Shown piece after piece: positions 1 through 7,257 of a DNA stretch of 7,422 nt (its first letter is position 1; every line of letters begins with the position of its first letter). The stretch spans positions 1-7,422 of the forward strand of contig VBLD01000054.1 of assembly GCA_005879205.1 (NCBI GenBank), written 5' to 3'. The translations under genes and the position numbers were made by a program. The notes under the pieces are model-generated. The model did not search any database. It saw only the letters and a program-made list of their open reading frames with translations, and was not told the origin of the DNA. This DNA is from Deltaproteobacteria bacterium. Lineage in GTDB: Bacteria; Desulfobacterota; Binatia; DP-6.

Positions 1-93
1 TGGATCGCCAAGGCGCTCCAGTCCGGGATGTACCCGCACCCGGTGCAGATCCCGACGACGAGATCCGCGAGCTGCGGGCGGTGCTGAGTCGAG
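1..93. other. Window edge, no confident gene
   Basis: Ninety-three bases beyond the btuD stop. Two frames look codon-biased. On the plus strand, bases 1-84 stay open to TGA (82-84) and would be the end of a convergent gene; their last residues include SGMYPHPVQIP. On the minus strand a frame is open to the edge and contains LADLVVGICTGCGYIPDW; it could start at TTG 113-111, overlapping btuD, and be a further operon gene. Both frames share the same third-base positions, so GC bias cannot choose between them. Neither piece matches a family I recognise. Confidence 0.2.
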
Positions 94-885
94 TCAGCCG
101 CGCCGCCGGACAAGCGGCAGCACGACGAGGCTTCCGGTCGCATCATTCGGCCCGACGTAGACCTGCGTCCGGTACGCGGCGCCGAGCGCTTCAGCGGTCA
201 GGACCTGCGAGGGCGTGCCGACGCGCAGCACCCGACCTGCGGCCAGCAGGATCAGGCGGTCACAGTACATCGCCGCGAGGTTCAGGTCGTGCAGGACGGA
301 GAGGACCGCCGTGCCGCGCGACCGCGAGAGCTCGCCGAGGACCTCGTGGATTCCGGCCTGATGGCGCAGGTCGAGGTGCGTGGTCGGCTCGTCGAGGAGC
401 AGCAGGTCCGGCTCCTGCGCGAGCGCCCGCGCGAGCAGCACGCGCTGCCGTTCGCCGCCCGACACGCGGTCGAGGGCCCGATCCTCGAGATGCGCCACCT
501 CGAGGCGCTGCATGGCGGCGCGCGCCACGGCCAGGTCGCGCGCCCTGGGAAAGCCGAGCGGCGGGAGGTGCGCGGCGCGGCCCATCAGCACCACCTCGAG
601 CGCGGTGAACGGGAAGTCGACGTGCGCGTCCTGCGGCACGACGGCGAGCCGGCGCGCCACGTCGCGTCTCCGATACTCCGACAGCGGGCGCTCGGCGAGC
701 CGGATGCTGCCGCTGGCGGGCGCGAGGACGCCGGCGAGCAGGCGGACGAGCGTCGTCTTGCCGGCGCCGTTGGGTCCGATGACGCCCACGAGCTCCCCCG
801 GACCGATGGCGAAGCTCACGTCGTCGAGCACCGGACGCGGGCCGTACGCGAAGCGGAGGCGCTCGGCTTCGAGCAGCGCGCTCAC
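94..885 (-). CDS. btuD: Cobalamin ABC transporter ATP-binding protein
   Basis: 263 residues from GTG at 885, overlapping the btuC stop as GTGA. All ABC ATPase motifs are intact: Walker A GPNGAGKTT (37-45), Q-loop Q85 (VVPQD), signature VSGGERQR (141-148), Walker B LLLLDEP (161-167), D-loop THLD (169-172) and switch His H199 (VLHDLNLA). The tail YVGPNDATGSLVVLPL (243-258) is typical of the BtuD/FepC/HmuV group. It hydrolyses ATP to drive import through BtuC. Length is slightly above the E. coli protein because of this tail. No ribosome binding site is obvious, so coupling to btuC is likely. It is the last confident gene of the operon within the window. Confidence 0.95.
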   Translation of the reverse strand: MSALLEAERLRFAYGPRPVLDDVSFAIGPGELVGVIGPNGAGKTTLVRLLAGVLAPASGSIRLAERPLSEYRRRDVARRLAVVPQDAHVDFPFTALEVVLMGRAAHLPPLGFPRARDLAVARAAMQRLEVAHLEDRALDRVSGGERQRVLLARALAQEPDLLLLDEPTTHLDLRHQAGIHEVLGELSRSRGTAVLSVLHDLNLAAMYCDRLILLAAGRVLRVGTPSQVLTAEALGAAYRTQVYVGPNDATGSLVVLPLVRRRG

Positions 886-1892
886 GAGGCGGCCCGCGCG
901 AGCTCGCGGCGGAGGAGGAAGAGGAAGAACGGCCCGCCGAGGAGCGCCGTGACGACGCCGACGGGCAGCTCGGCGGGCGCGAGCGCCGTGCGGGCGAGCG
1001 CGTCGGCCCAGACCAGGAACGCGGCGCCGCCGAGGAAGGACGCCGGGAGCAGCAGTCTGTGGTCCGCGCCGAGGACGAGCCGGATCAGGTGCGGGACGAT
1101 CAGTCCGACGAAGCTGATCATGCCGCTCACCGACACCGCGGCGCCGACGAGGAGCGACGCGGCGACGAAGATGGCGCGTCGTGCCCGCTCCACGTCGACG
1201 CCCAGCTGGGCTGCACCTTCCTCACCTGTGGCCAGCAGGTTCAGGTCCTGAGCGTGAGCGGCGAGCCAGGCGAGCCCGGCGAGCGCGTACGCCGCGGCCG
1301 CCGCGATGAGCTGCCAGCTCTGTCCCGAGAGCGAGCCCATCAGCCAGAAGAGCACGCCGTGCGCCTGCGAATAGCTCGCGATCACATTGATCAGCATGAT
1401 GGCGGCCGAGGCGAGGACGTTGAACACGACGCCGACCAGCAGGAGCGCGTAAGGTGTGGAGCGCCCGCCGGCGCGCGCGCAGAGGTAGACGACGCCGATC
1501 GCGAAGAGCGCACCGGCAAAGGCCGCGAGCGGCACGACGAACGAGATCGCCTCGGCCCCCGCGATGAGCGCCACGACACCCCCCACCGCAGCCCCGCCCG
1601 AGATGCCGAGGAGGTGGGGGCAGGCGAGCGGGTTCGCGAGCAGCGCCTGAAGCGCGGCCCCCGACGCGCCGAGGCTGCCGCCCACGACGGCGCCGAGGAG
1701 CACGCGCGGCAGCCGCGTGCGGAAGAGGATCACGTGATCCGTGCTCTCCGCGTCCGTCAGGGCGCGCCAGACACTGGCCCGGACCGGGCCGACCAGCATC
1801 GCGCCCGCGATCGAGAGCAACAGGAGCGCGGCGAGGACGGCCGTCGTCGCCGCGAGCCGGCGCGCGGTCAGGTAGGGTGGACGGAGGGTCAA
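882..1892 (-). CDS. btuC: Cobalamin ABC transporter permease (FecCD/BtuC family)
   Basis: 336 residues from TTG at 1892, which overlaps the btuF stop as TTGA and has GGAG four bases upstream (1900-1897). The frame continues upstream to 2693, but that part is Arg/Gly-rich shadow of btuF. The multi-spanning membrane protein shows family hallmarks: RLPRVLLGAVVGGSLG (60-75), LQALLANPLACPHLLGISGG (81-100), the cytoplasmic coupling segment GEEGAAQLGVD (223-233) that contacts the ATPase, SGMISFVGLIVPHLIR (256-271) and ELPVGVVTALLGGPFF (308-323). About ten hydrophobic segments fit the BtuC fold. It forms a homodimeric channel with BtuD and receives corrinoid from BtuF. Substrate is assigned by the riboswitch and btuF; by sequence alone a siderophore permease would be possible. 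Confidence 0.94.
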   Translation of the reverse strand: MTLRPPYLTARRLAATTAVLAALLLLSIAGAMLVGPVRASVWRALTDAESTDHVILFRTRLPRVLLGAVVGGSLGASGAALQALLANPLACPHLLGISGGAAVGGVVALIAGAEAISFVVPLAAFAGALFAIGVVYLCARAGGRSTPYALLLVGVVFNVLASAAIMLINVIASYSQAHGVLFWLMGSLSGQSWQLIAAAAAYALAGLAWLAAHAQDLNLLATGEEGAAQLGVDVERARRAIFVAASLLVGAAVSVSGMISFVGLIVPHLIRLVLGADHRLLLPASFLGGAAFLVWADALARTALAPAELPVGVVTALLGGPFFLFLLRRELARAAS

Positions 1893-2752
1893 CCGGCTCC
1901 GAACGCCTCGGGGTGGATCGCGGCGGCGAGATCGCGGGCCGCCTCCGGCACGCGCGGGCCGGCACGGAAGATCGCTTCGCCCGCGAACGCGACGATGCGC
2001 CCGTCGCGCACCGCCGGCACCGTGTCGAGACCGGCGAAGAGGTCGTGTCGCCCTTTCTCCGTTCCCATCGCCGCATCGACGATCACCTCTGGTGCGCGCG
2101 CCACCACGAGCTCGAGGGATATCTGCGGCCAGACGCCCCCCGCGTCGGCCGCGACGTTGACTCCGCCCGCCGCCGCCACGAGCTCGTCCTGCAGCGTGCC
2201 GTGCCCGGCCACGACGAGAGGCGTGTGCCCGACGACGAGCAGCACGCGCCGCGGCGGGAGTCCCGCCACCCGGCCGCGCACCGCCTCGAGCCGCCGCTGC
2301 ACGTCGGTCACCAGATGCTCGCCGGCCTCGGGGCGCCCGAGCGCCGCCGCCACCGCCCGCATCGACGCCCAGAGATCGGCGAGCGTGCGATCCTGGACGA
2401 CCACCACGCGCACGCCCGCCTGCTCCACGGCATGCACGGCGTCGCGGTTTCCCGGCGACGGCACGACGAGGACGACGTCGGGCCGGGCGGCGACGACCGC
2501 CTCGACGCTCGGCACGAGGTAGCCTCCGACGCGCGGCAGCCGTGTCGCGGCCGGAGGGTAGTCGCACTGCGCACACACGCCCACCAGACGGTCCCCGGCG
2601 CCGAGCGCGTACACGATCTCGGTGATCGAGGGGGCCAGCGACACGACGCGCGCCGCCGGCGTCGTCGCGGCCGGCGGAGGCCGACCGCCGCACGCGGCGA
2701 GCAGCGGAAGCGCCAGCAGGAGGATCGGGCGGCGCATGCGCGAGGCTTTCAC
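1889..2752 (-). CDS. btuF: Cobalamin ABC transporter substrate-binding lipoprotein
   Basis: 287 residues from GTG at 2752. An ATG at 2737 would give 282 residues and an equally good signal peptide; neither has a clear ribosome binding site. The signal ends in the lipobox LLAAC (C21 in the long form), so the mature protein is a lipoprotein with Gly at +2. It belongs to the helical-backbone metal/B12 receptor family (PF01497). The N-lobe carries VVSLAPSITEIVYALGAGD (36-54), CAQCDYPP (60-67) and LPRVGGY (72-78). PSVEAVVAARPDVVLV follows, and the C-lobe has VWPQISLELVVARAPEVIV (207-225). CDYP together with VGG and the Trp near W208 fits B12-binding BtuF better than a siderophore receptor, and the upstream riboswitch supports that. 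Its role is to hand corrinoid captured in the periplasm to BtuC. The stop overlaps the btuC start (TTGA). Length is normal for the family. Confidence 0.93.
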   Translation of the reverse strand: MKASRMRRPILLLALPLLAACGGRPPPAATTPAARVVSLAPSITEIVYALGAGDRLVGVCAQCDYPPAATRLPRVGGYLVPSVEAVVAARPDVVLVVPSPGNRDAVHAVEQAGVRVVVVQDRTLADLWASMRAVAAALGRPEAGEHLVTDVQRRLEAVRGRVAGLPPRRVLLVVGHTPLVVAGHGTLQDELVAAAGGVNVAADAGGVWPQISLELVVARAPEVIVDAAMGTEKGRHDLFAGLDTVPAVRDGRIVAFAGEAIFRAGPRVPEAARDLAAAIHPEAFGAG

Positions 2753-2768
2753 AAATACACCGGCGCCG

Positions 2769-4256
2769 CTATCCGCACTTCACCTTCCCGCGGGTGGCGT
2801 CGTAGGCGCAGTGCGGCGCGGGGCCGGGCCCCGGGAACGTCGCCAGGCCGCACTGGCCGGCCGCACTCGCCAGTGCCACGTAGGCTCTGAGCGGCAGATG
2901 CGCGGGGTCGGCGACGTAGCTGCCTGCCTTGCCGGCGACGGCAAGCGTGACGAGCCCGGGCGTCCCGCTCGACGGCTTCAGCGTGACGGACCGGATGCCG
3001 AGCAGGCCGGCGGCGCTCTGGTAGGTGAAGGTGCCGCGCTTGCCGACCTTCCAGCCCGCCTGATGGAGCTCGTCGAAGGCCCCGGCGGGGATGGTCGCGT
3101 TCAGCACCGTGCAGGAGCCGTCGCGGACCAGGATGCGCATGCCGCTCGCCACGGGGTCGATGGCGGGCGACGCGGGGACGGTCATCTGCCCCTTGATGGC
3201 GAGCGTGTCGTCGCCCGGCGGCGTCACGAGGTTCCCGATCGTCACCCGGGCCTTCTCGATCGCGCTTCCCGCGCAGGCGCAGGCGTCGCCCACGCCGTCC
3301 ATGTCGGTGTCGGCCTGGGCCGGATCGCCGACCGTCGGGCAGTCATCGTCGACGTCGCACACGCCGTCGCCGTCCCGGTCGCGGCAGACGGCGTCGATCG
3401 CGCTGGCGCCCGAATCGAGGACGAGGAGCTCGTCGCGGGCCCGGTCGAAGAACATCGCGGTCGAGAAGGCAAAGCCGCTCGCCCGGTCGGGCAGGGCCGA
3501 GCCGTCGGGAGCGAGCGCCACCACCTTGCCCGAGCCGCTCACCAGGAGGTCGCCATCCGTGTCGAGCACGTGGTCGAAGGCGCCGGAGAGGCCGCTCGCG
3601 AAGGTGCCGCGCGCCGCGCCGCGCGGCATGTAGCGGAGGATCGTGCCGACCGTGTAGGTGTCGTCGAGCGCGCTCACCAGCAGCGTGCCCTTCGCCCCCA
3701 GGCCGATCCCCTGGATGTTGAGACCGCCGATCAGATTGGCGGCCGCGCCCTTGCGCACCCGGACGACGCGACCGGCGCCCGGCCCCGCGGCGTCGGTGAC
3801 GAGCACCGAGCCGTCGGGCCCGACCAGCACGTCCATCGCGAACGGGATCGTCCCCTCCGGCAGCACCTCCTGGCCCACCGCGGAGACGGCCGCCGTCCGC
3901 GTGAGCGCGTCGGGGATGGCGAACAGCGTGTCGCCGGTCGCGGCGCCCGTCTGGTCGCCGCCGTTGTCGGCGACGTAGAGCGTACCGGCGGCGTCGAGGT
4001 CGAAGCCGCCGAGCGAGTTGAAGCCGGTGGCCACCGTCGTGGCGCTGCCGTCCAGCCGGACGATCCGCTCGCCGCCGGCGCCGAAGGTGCCCTGCCCGAC
4101 CAGCACGGCGCGGCCGCGGCGCACGACGCCGCCGGCGACCGGATCCGCGGTCGGGATCGTATGCGCGGCGTAGCCGGTCGCGGCGACGACCGCGCCCACC
4201 GCGGGACGTGCGGCGAGGAGCACCGCTAAAACGAACAGCTCTCGGCGTGCCTTCAT
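2769..4256 (-). CDS. Exported beta-propeller protein with one TSP3 unit and a C-terminal module
   Basis: 495 residues. The ATG at 4256 overlaps the previous TGA (ATGA) and has a strong Shine-Dalgarno. The signal peptide starts MKARRELFVL, has a short hydrophobic core and probably cleaves after AVGA (19-22). Residues about 30-290 read as an NHL/SMP-30-like propeller with about six strand pairs (near 49-69, 91-116, 149-168, 190-210, 235-252 and 275-290). Recognisable cores are GTLYVADNGG, GSVLVTDAAG, GTLLVSALDD and DELLVLDSG. Residues 292-326 are a single TSP3 unit (DRDGDGVC, DDDCP, DGVGDAC). Residues about 335-495 form a separate beta-rich module with conserved-looking PPGDD, IDPVASG, LPLRAYV and a Cys pair near the end (C483, C494). 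I recall similar modules at the ends of many exported Binatia-like proteins, but could not search. The protein has the same export route, propeller and TSP3 parts as its two upstream neighbours, so a joint role in corrinoid capture is inferred. Actual ligand unknown. It ends in TAG 16 bases before btuF. Confidence 0.83.
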   Translation of the reverse strand: MKARRELFVLAVLLAARPAVGAVVAATGYAAHTIPTADPVAGGVVRRGRAVLVGQGTFGAGGERIVRLDGSATTVATGFNSLGGFDLDAAGTLYVADNGGDQTGAATGDTLFAIPDALTRTAAVSAVGQEVLPEGTIPFAMDVLVGPDGSVLVTDAAGPGAGRVVRVRKGAAANLIGGLNIQGIGLGAKGTLLVSALDDTYTVGTILRYMPRGAARGTFASGLSGAFDHVLDTDGDLLVSGSGKVVALAPDGSALPDRASGFAFSTAMFFDRARDELLVLDSGASAIDAVCRDRDGDGVCDVDDDCPTVGDPAQADTDMDGVGDACACAGSAIEKARVTIGNLVTPPGDDTLAIKGQMTVPASPAIDPVASGMRILVRDGSCTVLNATIPAGAFDELHQAGWKVGKRGTFTYQSAAGLLGIRSVTLKPSSGTPGLVTLAVAGKAGSYVADPAHLPLRAYVALASAAGQCGLATFPGPGPAPHCAYDATRGKVKCG

Positions 4257-5701
4257 GGAAGTCTCCTTTCGAAGGTGAAGCGGTCGACGTCCGCCGCGCG
4301 CCGACCGCTCGGGAGTCGGCCCGCGGCGCGCAGCGATACGGTCGTCCGGCGGTGAGTGAGCGGAATCGAGACGATCTTCGTCGAGCCCGGGACGACGCCG
4401 CCCACGGCCGCGGCGAGGTCGTGTCCGCTGGCGCGGAGTCGGAAGCTCGACGGGTCCACGCTGGGCCCGACCTCGATCACGACGACGGCGATCGTCGCGC
4501 TCCGGGGCAGCGCGGTGACGGAAGCGATCGGGTCGGCGTAGGTGAGGAGCGCGTCGGCCGCGCCCCGGTTGCCGCCCCCGCCAAAGCGCGGCGGGGCGAG
4601 CGGGAGGCAGCTCGCGTCCGCGGGACACGGATCGCAGGCGTCCCCGACGCCGTCGTGATCTGCGTCCGCCTGGGTCGGGTTCGCGACGGTGCGGCAGTTG
4701 TCGCAGGCGTCGCCGACGCCGTCGCCATCCGCGTCGGCCTGGTCGGGGTCGGGGGTGGCGGGACAGTCGTCGCACGCATCGCCCCTGCCGTCGCCGTCCG
4801 TGTCGAGCTGGTCGGGGTTCGGCGTCCGCGGGCAGTCGTCGGCTGCGTCCGGCACGCCGTCGCCGTCCGCGTCGGCGCCGGTCTCGCACGCGTCGCCCAC
4901 GCCGTCGTGATCGCCGTCCCGCTGGTCGGGGTTCGCGACGGTCGGACAGTTGTCGGCGACGTCCGGGAAGCCGTCGCCGTCCGTGTCGGGGAGGCCGGCG
5001 GTGTCGATCGAATGCACGGCGGCGACCGCGTCCAGGTCGAAGCCCGAGAGGCCGCCGCCGAGGTCGGCCTTGATGGGGCCGGCGTCGATGCGCACGAATC
5101 GCACTGCGGAGAGGCCGACTTCCGCGAGGTCGAAGGAGTCGCCGCCCGAGCCCGGCGGGGGCGTGAAGCCGTCGATGGGCAGGCCGACGAGATCCGCGAT
5201 CGGCACCGTCGTCGGCACGAGCGGCGACGGCGCGTTCGGATCGCGCGCGTTCGCGAACACCGGGTACACCCCGGCGCAGCCGGGATAGTACGGCGCCTCG
5301 TCGGTCCGACAGGGGAAGGCGACGAAGTGCACGCCGTCGGCGCTGACCGACACCGTGCCGGGCTCCGCGAAGGGCGTTCCGGTCACGAGCACGCCGGCCG
5401 CAGCGCTCCGGGGCAAGAAGGCGTTCTCGAAGACGGTGAAGTCGGCGCCCGGGCCGTCGACGATGACGTTGTCGGTGAAGCCGAGGACGATCCAGCCGCC
5501 GAGCCCGAGCGAGAGCGTGTCCATCGAGCCCTGGAAGGCGCCGCCGCCACGCGGCGGCCCGAGCACGATTCCGGGAAGCGCGGCCTGCCCTGCCCCGCCT
5601 CCCGGGACGATGAAGTAGTCGACCACGGTATCGGCGAAGGGATCCGCAGCCGCGCGCCCGGCGACGGCCCCGACGAACGCGATCAGGAGCGCGAGCCTCA
5701 T
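4253..5701 (-). CDS. Exported protein: uncharacterised FEN-motif domain, TSP3 repeats, C-terminal module
   Basis: 482 residues. The ATG at 5701 overlaps the previous TGA (ATGA). The frame stays open upstream to 6871, but that part is the antisense shadow of the first gene, and the signal peptide fixes the start: MRLALLIAFV core, AAA|DP cleavage near 19-20. Residues about 25-232 form a beta-rich domain with the motif VDGPGADFTVFENAF (81-95), a C131/C142 pair, and FVRIDAG (202-208) near its end, recalling carbohydrate-binding-like jelly rolls. I know this sequence type only as uncharacterised 'cell surface protein' entries. Residues 239-365 are thrombospondin type-3 repeats with ten cysteines and many DxDxDG calcium loops. 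Residues about 372-482 are an unrecognised beta-rich tail with no transmembrane anchor or sorting signal that I can identify. No clear ribosome binding site precedes the start, so translation is probably coupled to the upstream gene. Its role is unknown; it is likely an extracellular or outer-membrane-associated part of the corrinoid uptake system. Confidence 0.85.
   Translation of the reverse strand: MRLALLIAFVGAVAGRAAADPFADTVVDYFIVPGGGAGQAALPGIVLGPPRGGGAFQGSMDTLSLGLGGWIVLGFTDNVIVDGPGADFTVFENAFLPRSAAAGVLVTGTPFAEPGTVSVSADGVHFVAFPCRTDEAPYYPGCAGVYPVFANARDPNAPSPLVPTTVPIADLVGLPIDGFTPPPGSGGDSFDLAEVGLSAVRFVRIDAGPIKADLGGGLSGFDLDAVAAVHSIDTAGLPDTDGDGFPDVADNCPTVANPDQRDGDHDGVGDACETGADADGDGVPDAADDCPRTPNPDQLDTDGDGRGDACDDCPATPDPDQADADGDGVGDACDNCRTVANPTQADADHDGVGDACDPCPADASCLPLAPPRFGGGGNRGAADALLTYADPIASVTALPRSATIAVVVIEVGPSVDPSSFRLRASGHDLAAAVGGVVPGSTKIVSIPLTHRRTTVSLRAAGRLPSGRRAADVDRFTFERRLP
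4263..4269 (-). promoter_or_regulatory. Strong ribosome binding site for the third gene
   Basis: On the minus strand AAAGGAG (4269-4263) is followed by six bases, ACTTCC, and then ATG (4256-4254). It is the best Shine-Dalgarno match in the window and sits inside the end of the preceding coding sequence. It fixes the start of the 495-residue protein and suggests that translation there is initiated afresh, not only by coupling. Confidence 0.8.
4607..4987 (-). repeat. Thrombospondin type-3 (TSP3) repeat array inside CDS
   Basis: This is the coding sequence for residues 239-365 of the 482-residue protein. Units of about 23 residues, some irregular, follow the pattern D-x-D-x-D-G-x-x-D-x-x-D-x-C-P-x-x-x-N-P-x-Q. 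The joining pattern DGVGDAC occurs three times, with DGRGDAC as a variant. The DNA is correspondingly repetitive, with recurring gtcgccgtcc and cgtcggcctggtcgggg. TSP3 units wrap Ca2+ ions and form rigid spacers stabilised by disulfides, and the ten cysteines here (252 to 365) are an even number. The NPDQ and DNCP signature separates it from dockerin or EF-hand sequence. A single diverged unit of the same family sits in the next gene at 3383-3279. Confidence 0.88.
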
Positions 5702-7257
5702 GGCACGAACGCCATCGCGAACGGCGGGAGCCCGACGTCGATCGCGCCCCTGGTGAGCGGCCGGTCGCTCGCCACGTCGAAGATGCGGATGCCGGGCGCG
5801 GGCAGGCCGCGGTCGGCCAGCCAGAGGGTGCCGTCGGGGGCGAGGTCGATCTCGGGCAGGAACTCGCGGCGCACGAGGAGGCGGCGGGTGACCGCGTGCC
5901 GGCTCGGGTCGAAGGCGAGGAGAACGTTGTGGAGCGCGTCGTCGATGACGACGGCGTAGCCCTTGGTGGGCGAGACCAGCACGAAGTCGGTCACGTTGCC
6001 GCCGAGGTCGTCCTCGGTGACGAAGAAGCCCTCGGCGCGCAGCGCAAACGGATCGATGCGCTCGAGGCCGCCGTCGCCCGTCCGGAAGATGCTGCCCGCC
6101 TCGGCGACCACGAGCTTGCCCGTGCGCGGCTCGTGCACCAGGCCCGCCGACTCCCCGAACGCGTTGCCGCCGCTCAGCTCGACCGTGCCGACGACGGCGT
6201 CCGTCGCGGTGTCGATCGCAACCAGCAGGCTCTTCCCCGCCGGTGCGAAGTCGCGTCGGCGGTCGAGGCGCTCGAGGCTGACGAAGAGCCGATCGGCGAC
6301 GAGCGTCATCTGATCCATCTCGGGAAGTCCGTCCGCGTCGGCGAAGGCGCCGAGGTCGATCTGCCCGAGGAAGAAGCCCGCGCACGAAGGGGGGTCCGGG
6401 TCGACGATCCACAGCTCGGGCCGGTCGAAGCGCGTGACGTAGGCCTTGTGCGGACCGACAACCGCCACGTCGTGCGGGTTCGACCCGGGGCCGGTTGAGC
6501 ATTGGACGACGGTCGCGAGGCCGCGTGCCGGGTCGAGGACCTGGAGGTTGTCGCCGAGAAATCGGTTCACGACGTAGACGCGGTCCCCGAACGTGCGCAC
6601 CACCGCATCGGCATGAATCGGCGAGGTGGGGCGCCCGACGCTGTGCGGCCGCGCCACGCCGACGGTCGCGAGGAGGCCGGTCTCGAAGTCGGTGGTGACG
6701 ACGATCGCGCGCGCCGGCTCGGCGCCGAGCGCCGCACCGCGCGCGCACGTCAGATGGAGGGCGGCGCGTGCGGCCCGGCCAGACGCGAGGTCGCGAGCCC
6801 GCGCGCGCAGTACGACCGTGCGTCGCGAGCGCCGCCCGAGCCGGACGCGCACGGGCGCTTCGGCCGTACACACGTCGGCGGCGGAGACCGGGAAATGAAT
6901 CGCGGCGGCAGCGGCTGCGATCGCGATCGCCGACGCGCCGCGGCCCCCCGCGTGCACGGGGCCGAGGGTCGCCGGCTCACACTCCGGGATGGCCGGGTCC
7001 CGCACGTTCAGGCAGAGCGACGCGGCGAACGTGCACACGCCGTCCGCCGCAGCGTCGGCGTCGCAGGCCACGTCGCCGTCGCGACAGCTCGCGGCCCAGC
7101 CGTCGCGCATTGGTTCGCCGCCCGCAACGCGCCATTCGACGAGGCACCCGCGATCGTCTGCCCACGCCACCGGCGCGGCGAGACACACCACCAAGGCGAC
7201 GTACACGCGCGCGGACCGGACCTGGCTCGTCGCTGGCCTCCATCCCGCCTGCCGCAA
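5698..7257 (-). CDS. Exported Cys-rich plus seven-bladed beta-propeller protein, B12 operon (BtuG-like role proposed)
   Basis: 519 residues, first gene after the riboswitch. The TTG start at 7257 gives a Sec signal peptide: Arg-rich n-region (R2, R7, R14, R17), hydrophobic core about 18-32, and AWA before DD at about 33. There is no lipobox. The only visible in-frame alternative before the hydrophobic core is GTG at 7206, which would remove the charged n-region. Residues 34-180 form a Cys-rich module (C38, C58, C65, C75, C82, C93, C130, C171) followed by beta-like, Arg-rich sequence. Residues 183-519 contain about seven YVTN/YncE-like strand pairs, near 183-200, 225-243, 270-287, 322-360, 380-403, 431-458 and 476-500. 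Typical cores are VYVVN..LQVLDP and AYVT..LWIVDP. The stop overlaps the next ATG (ATGA). Propellers of this type bind ligands or proteins, and Bacteroidota BtuG is a B12-binding surface propeller in the same genetic setting. A corrinoid-capture role is inferred from that context. Propeller fold fairly sure, function not. Confidence 0.82.
   Translation of the reverse strand: MRQAGWRPATSQVRSARVYVALVVCLAAPVAWADDRGCLVEWRVAGGEPMRDGWAASCRDGDVACDADAAADGVCTFAASLCLNVRDPAIPECEPATLGPVHAGGRGASAIAIAAAAAAIHFPVSAADVCTAEAPVRVRLGRRSRRTVVLRARARDLASGRAARAALHLTCARGAALGAEPARAIVVTTDFETGLLATVGVARPHSVGRPTSPIHADAVVRTFGDRVYVVNRFLGDNLQVLDPARGLATVVQCSTGPGSNPHDVAVVGPHKAYVTRFDRPELWIVDPDPPSCAGFFLGQIDLGAFADADGLPEMDQMTLVADRLFVSLERLDRRRDFAPAGKSLLVAIDTATDAVVGTVELSGGNAFGESAGLVHEPRTGKLVVAEAGSIFRTGDGGLERIDPFALRAEGFFVTEDDLGGNVTDFVLVSPTKGYAVVIDDALHNVLLAFDPSRHAVTRRLLVRREFLPEIDLAPDGTLWLADRGLPAPGIRIFDVASDRPLTRGAIDVGLPPFAMAFVP

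Noticed and set aside
78..101. Inverted repeat (GCTGA/TCAGC with outer GCGG/CCGC) across the btuD stop as a terminator
   Set aside because: It is a short bulged stem with no T-tract on either strand, and a hairpin of this size is expected by chance at this GC content.
289..2522. Long plus-strand open frames opposite btuD, btuC and btuF (289-1251, 1059-2522)
   Set aside because: They are antisense shadows with no recognisable motif, while the minus-strand genes carry complete family signatures.
1893..2693. Fusion of btuC to a long N-terminal Arg/Gly-rich region
   Set aside because: This region is btuF read in another frame, and BtuC has its normal family length from TTG 1892.
882..2752. BtuFC as a siderophore or haem importer
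   Set aside because: The family is shared, but the riboswitch and the CDYP motif in the binding protein favour cobalamin.
4257..4889. Upstream in-frame extension of the 495-residue protein
   Set aside because: It is low-complexity Arg/Gly sequence antiphase to the TSP3 array. The Shine-Dalgarno plus signal peptide at 4256 is decisive.
4607..4987. Tandem DNA repetition resembling a CRISPR or minisatellite
   Set aside because: The period follows TSP3 protein repeats in frame with synonymous variation, and there are no identical repeats separated by unique spacers.
4607..4987. Dockerin or EF-hand domain (DxDxDG loops)
   Set aside because: The CP...NPDQ signature and the regular Cys spacing are those of TSP3, not dockerin.
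2622..5959. Long plus-strand open frames (2622-4229 and 4208-5959)
   Set aside because: Their products are Arg/Gly/Ala/His-rich without domains and lie antisense to well-supported genes. They arise because stop codons are rare at this GC content.
5702..6871. Upstream in-frame extension of the 482-residue protein to give 872 residues on the minus strand
   Set aside because: The extension is Arg/Pro-rich shadow sequence of the first gene in another frame. The signal peptide and ATGA overlap at 5701 mark the real start.
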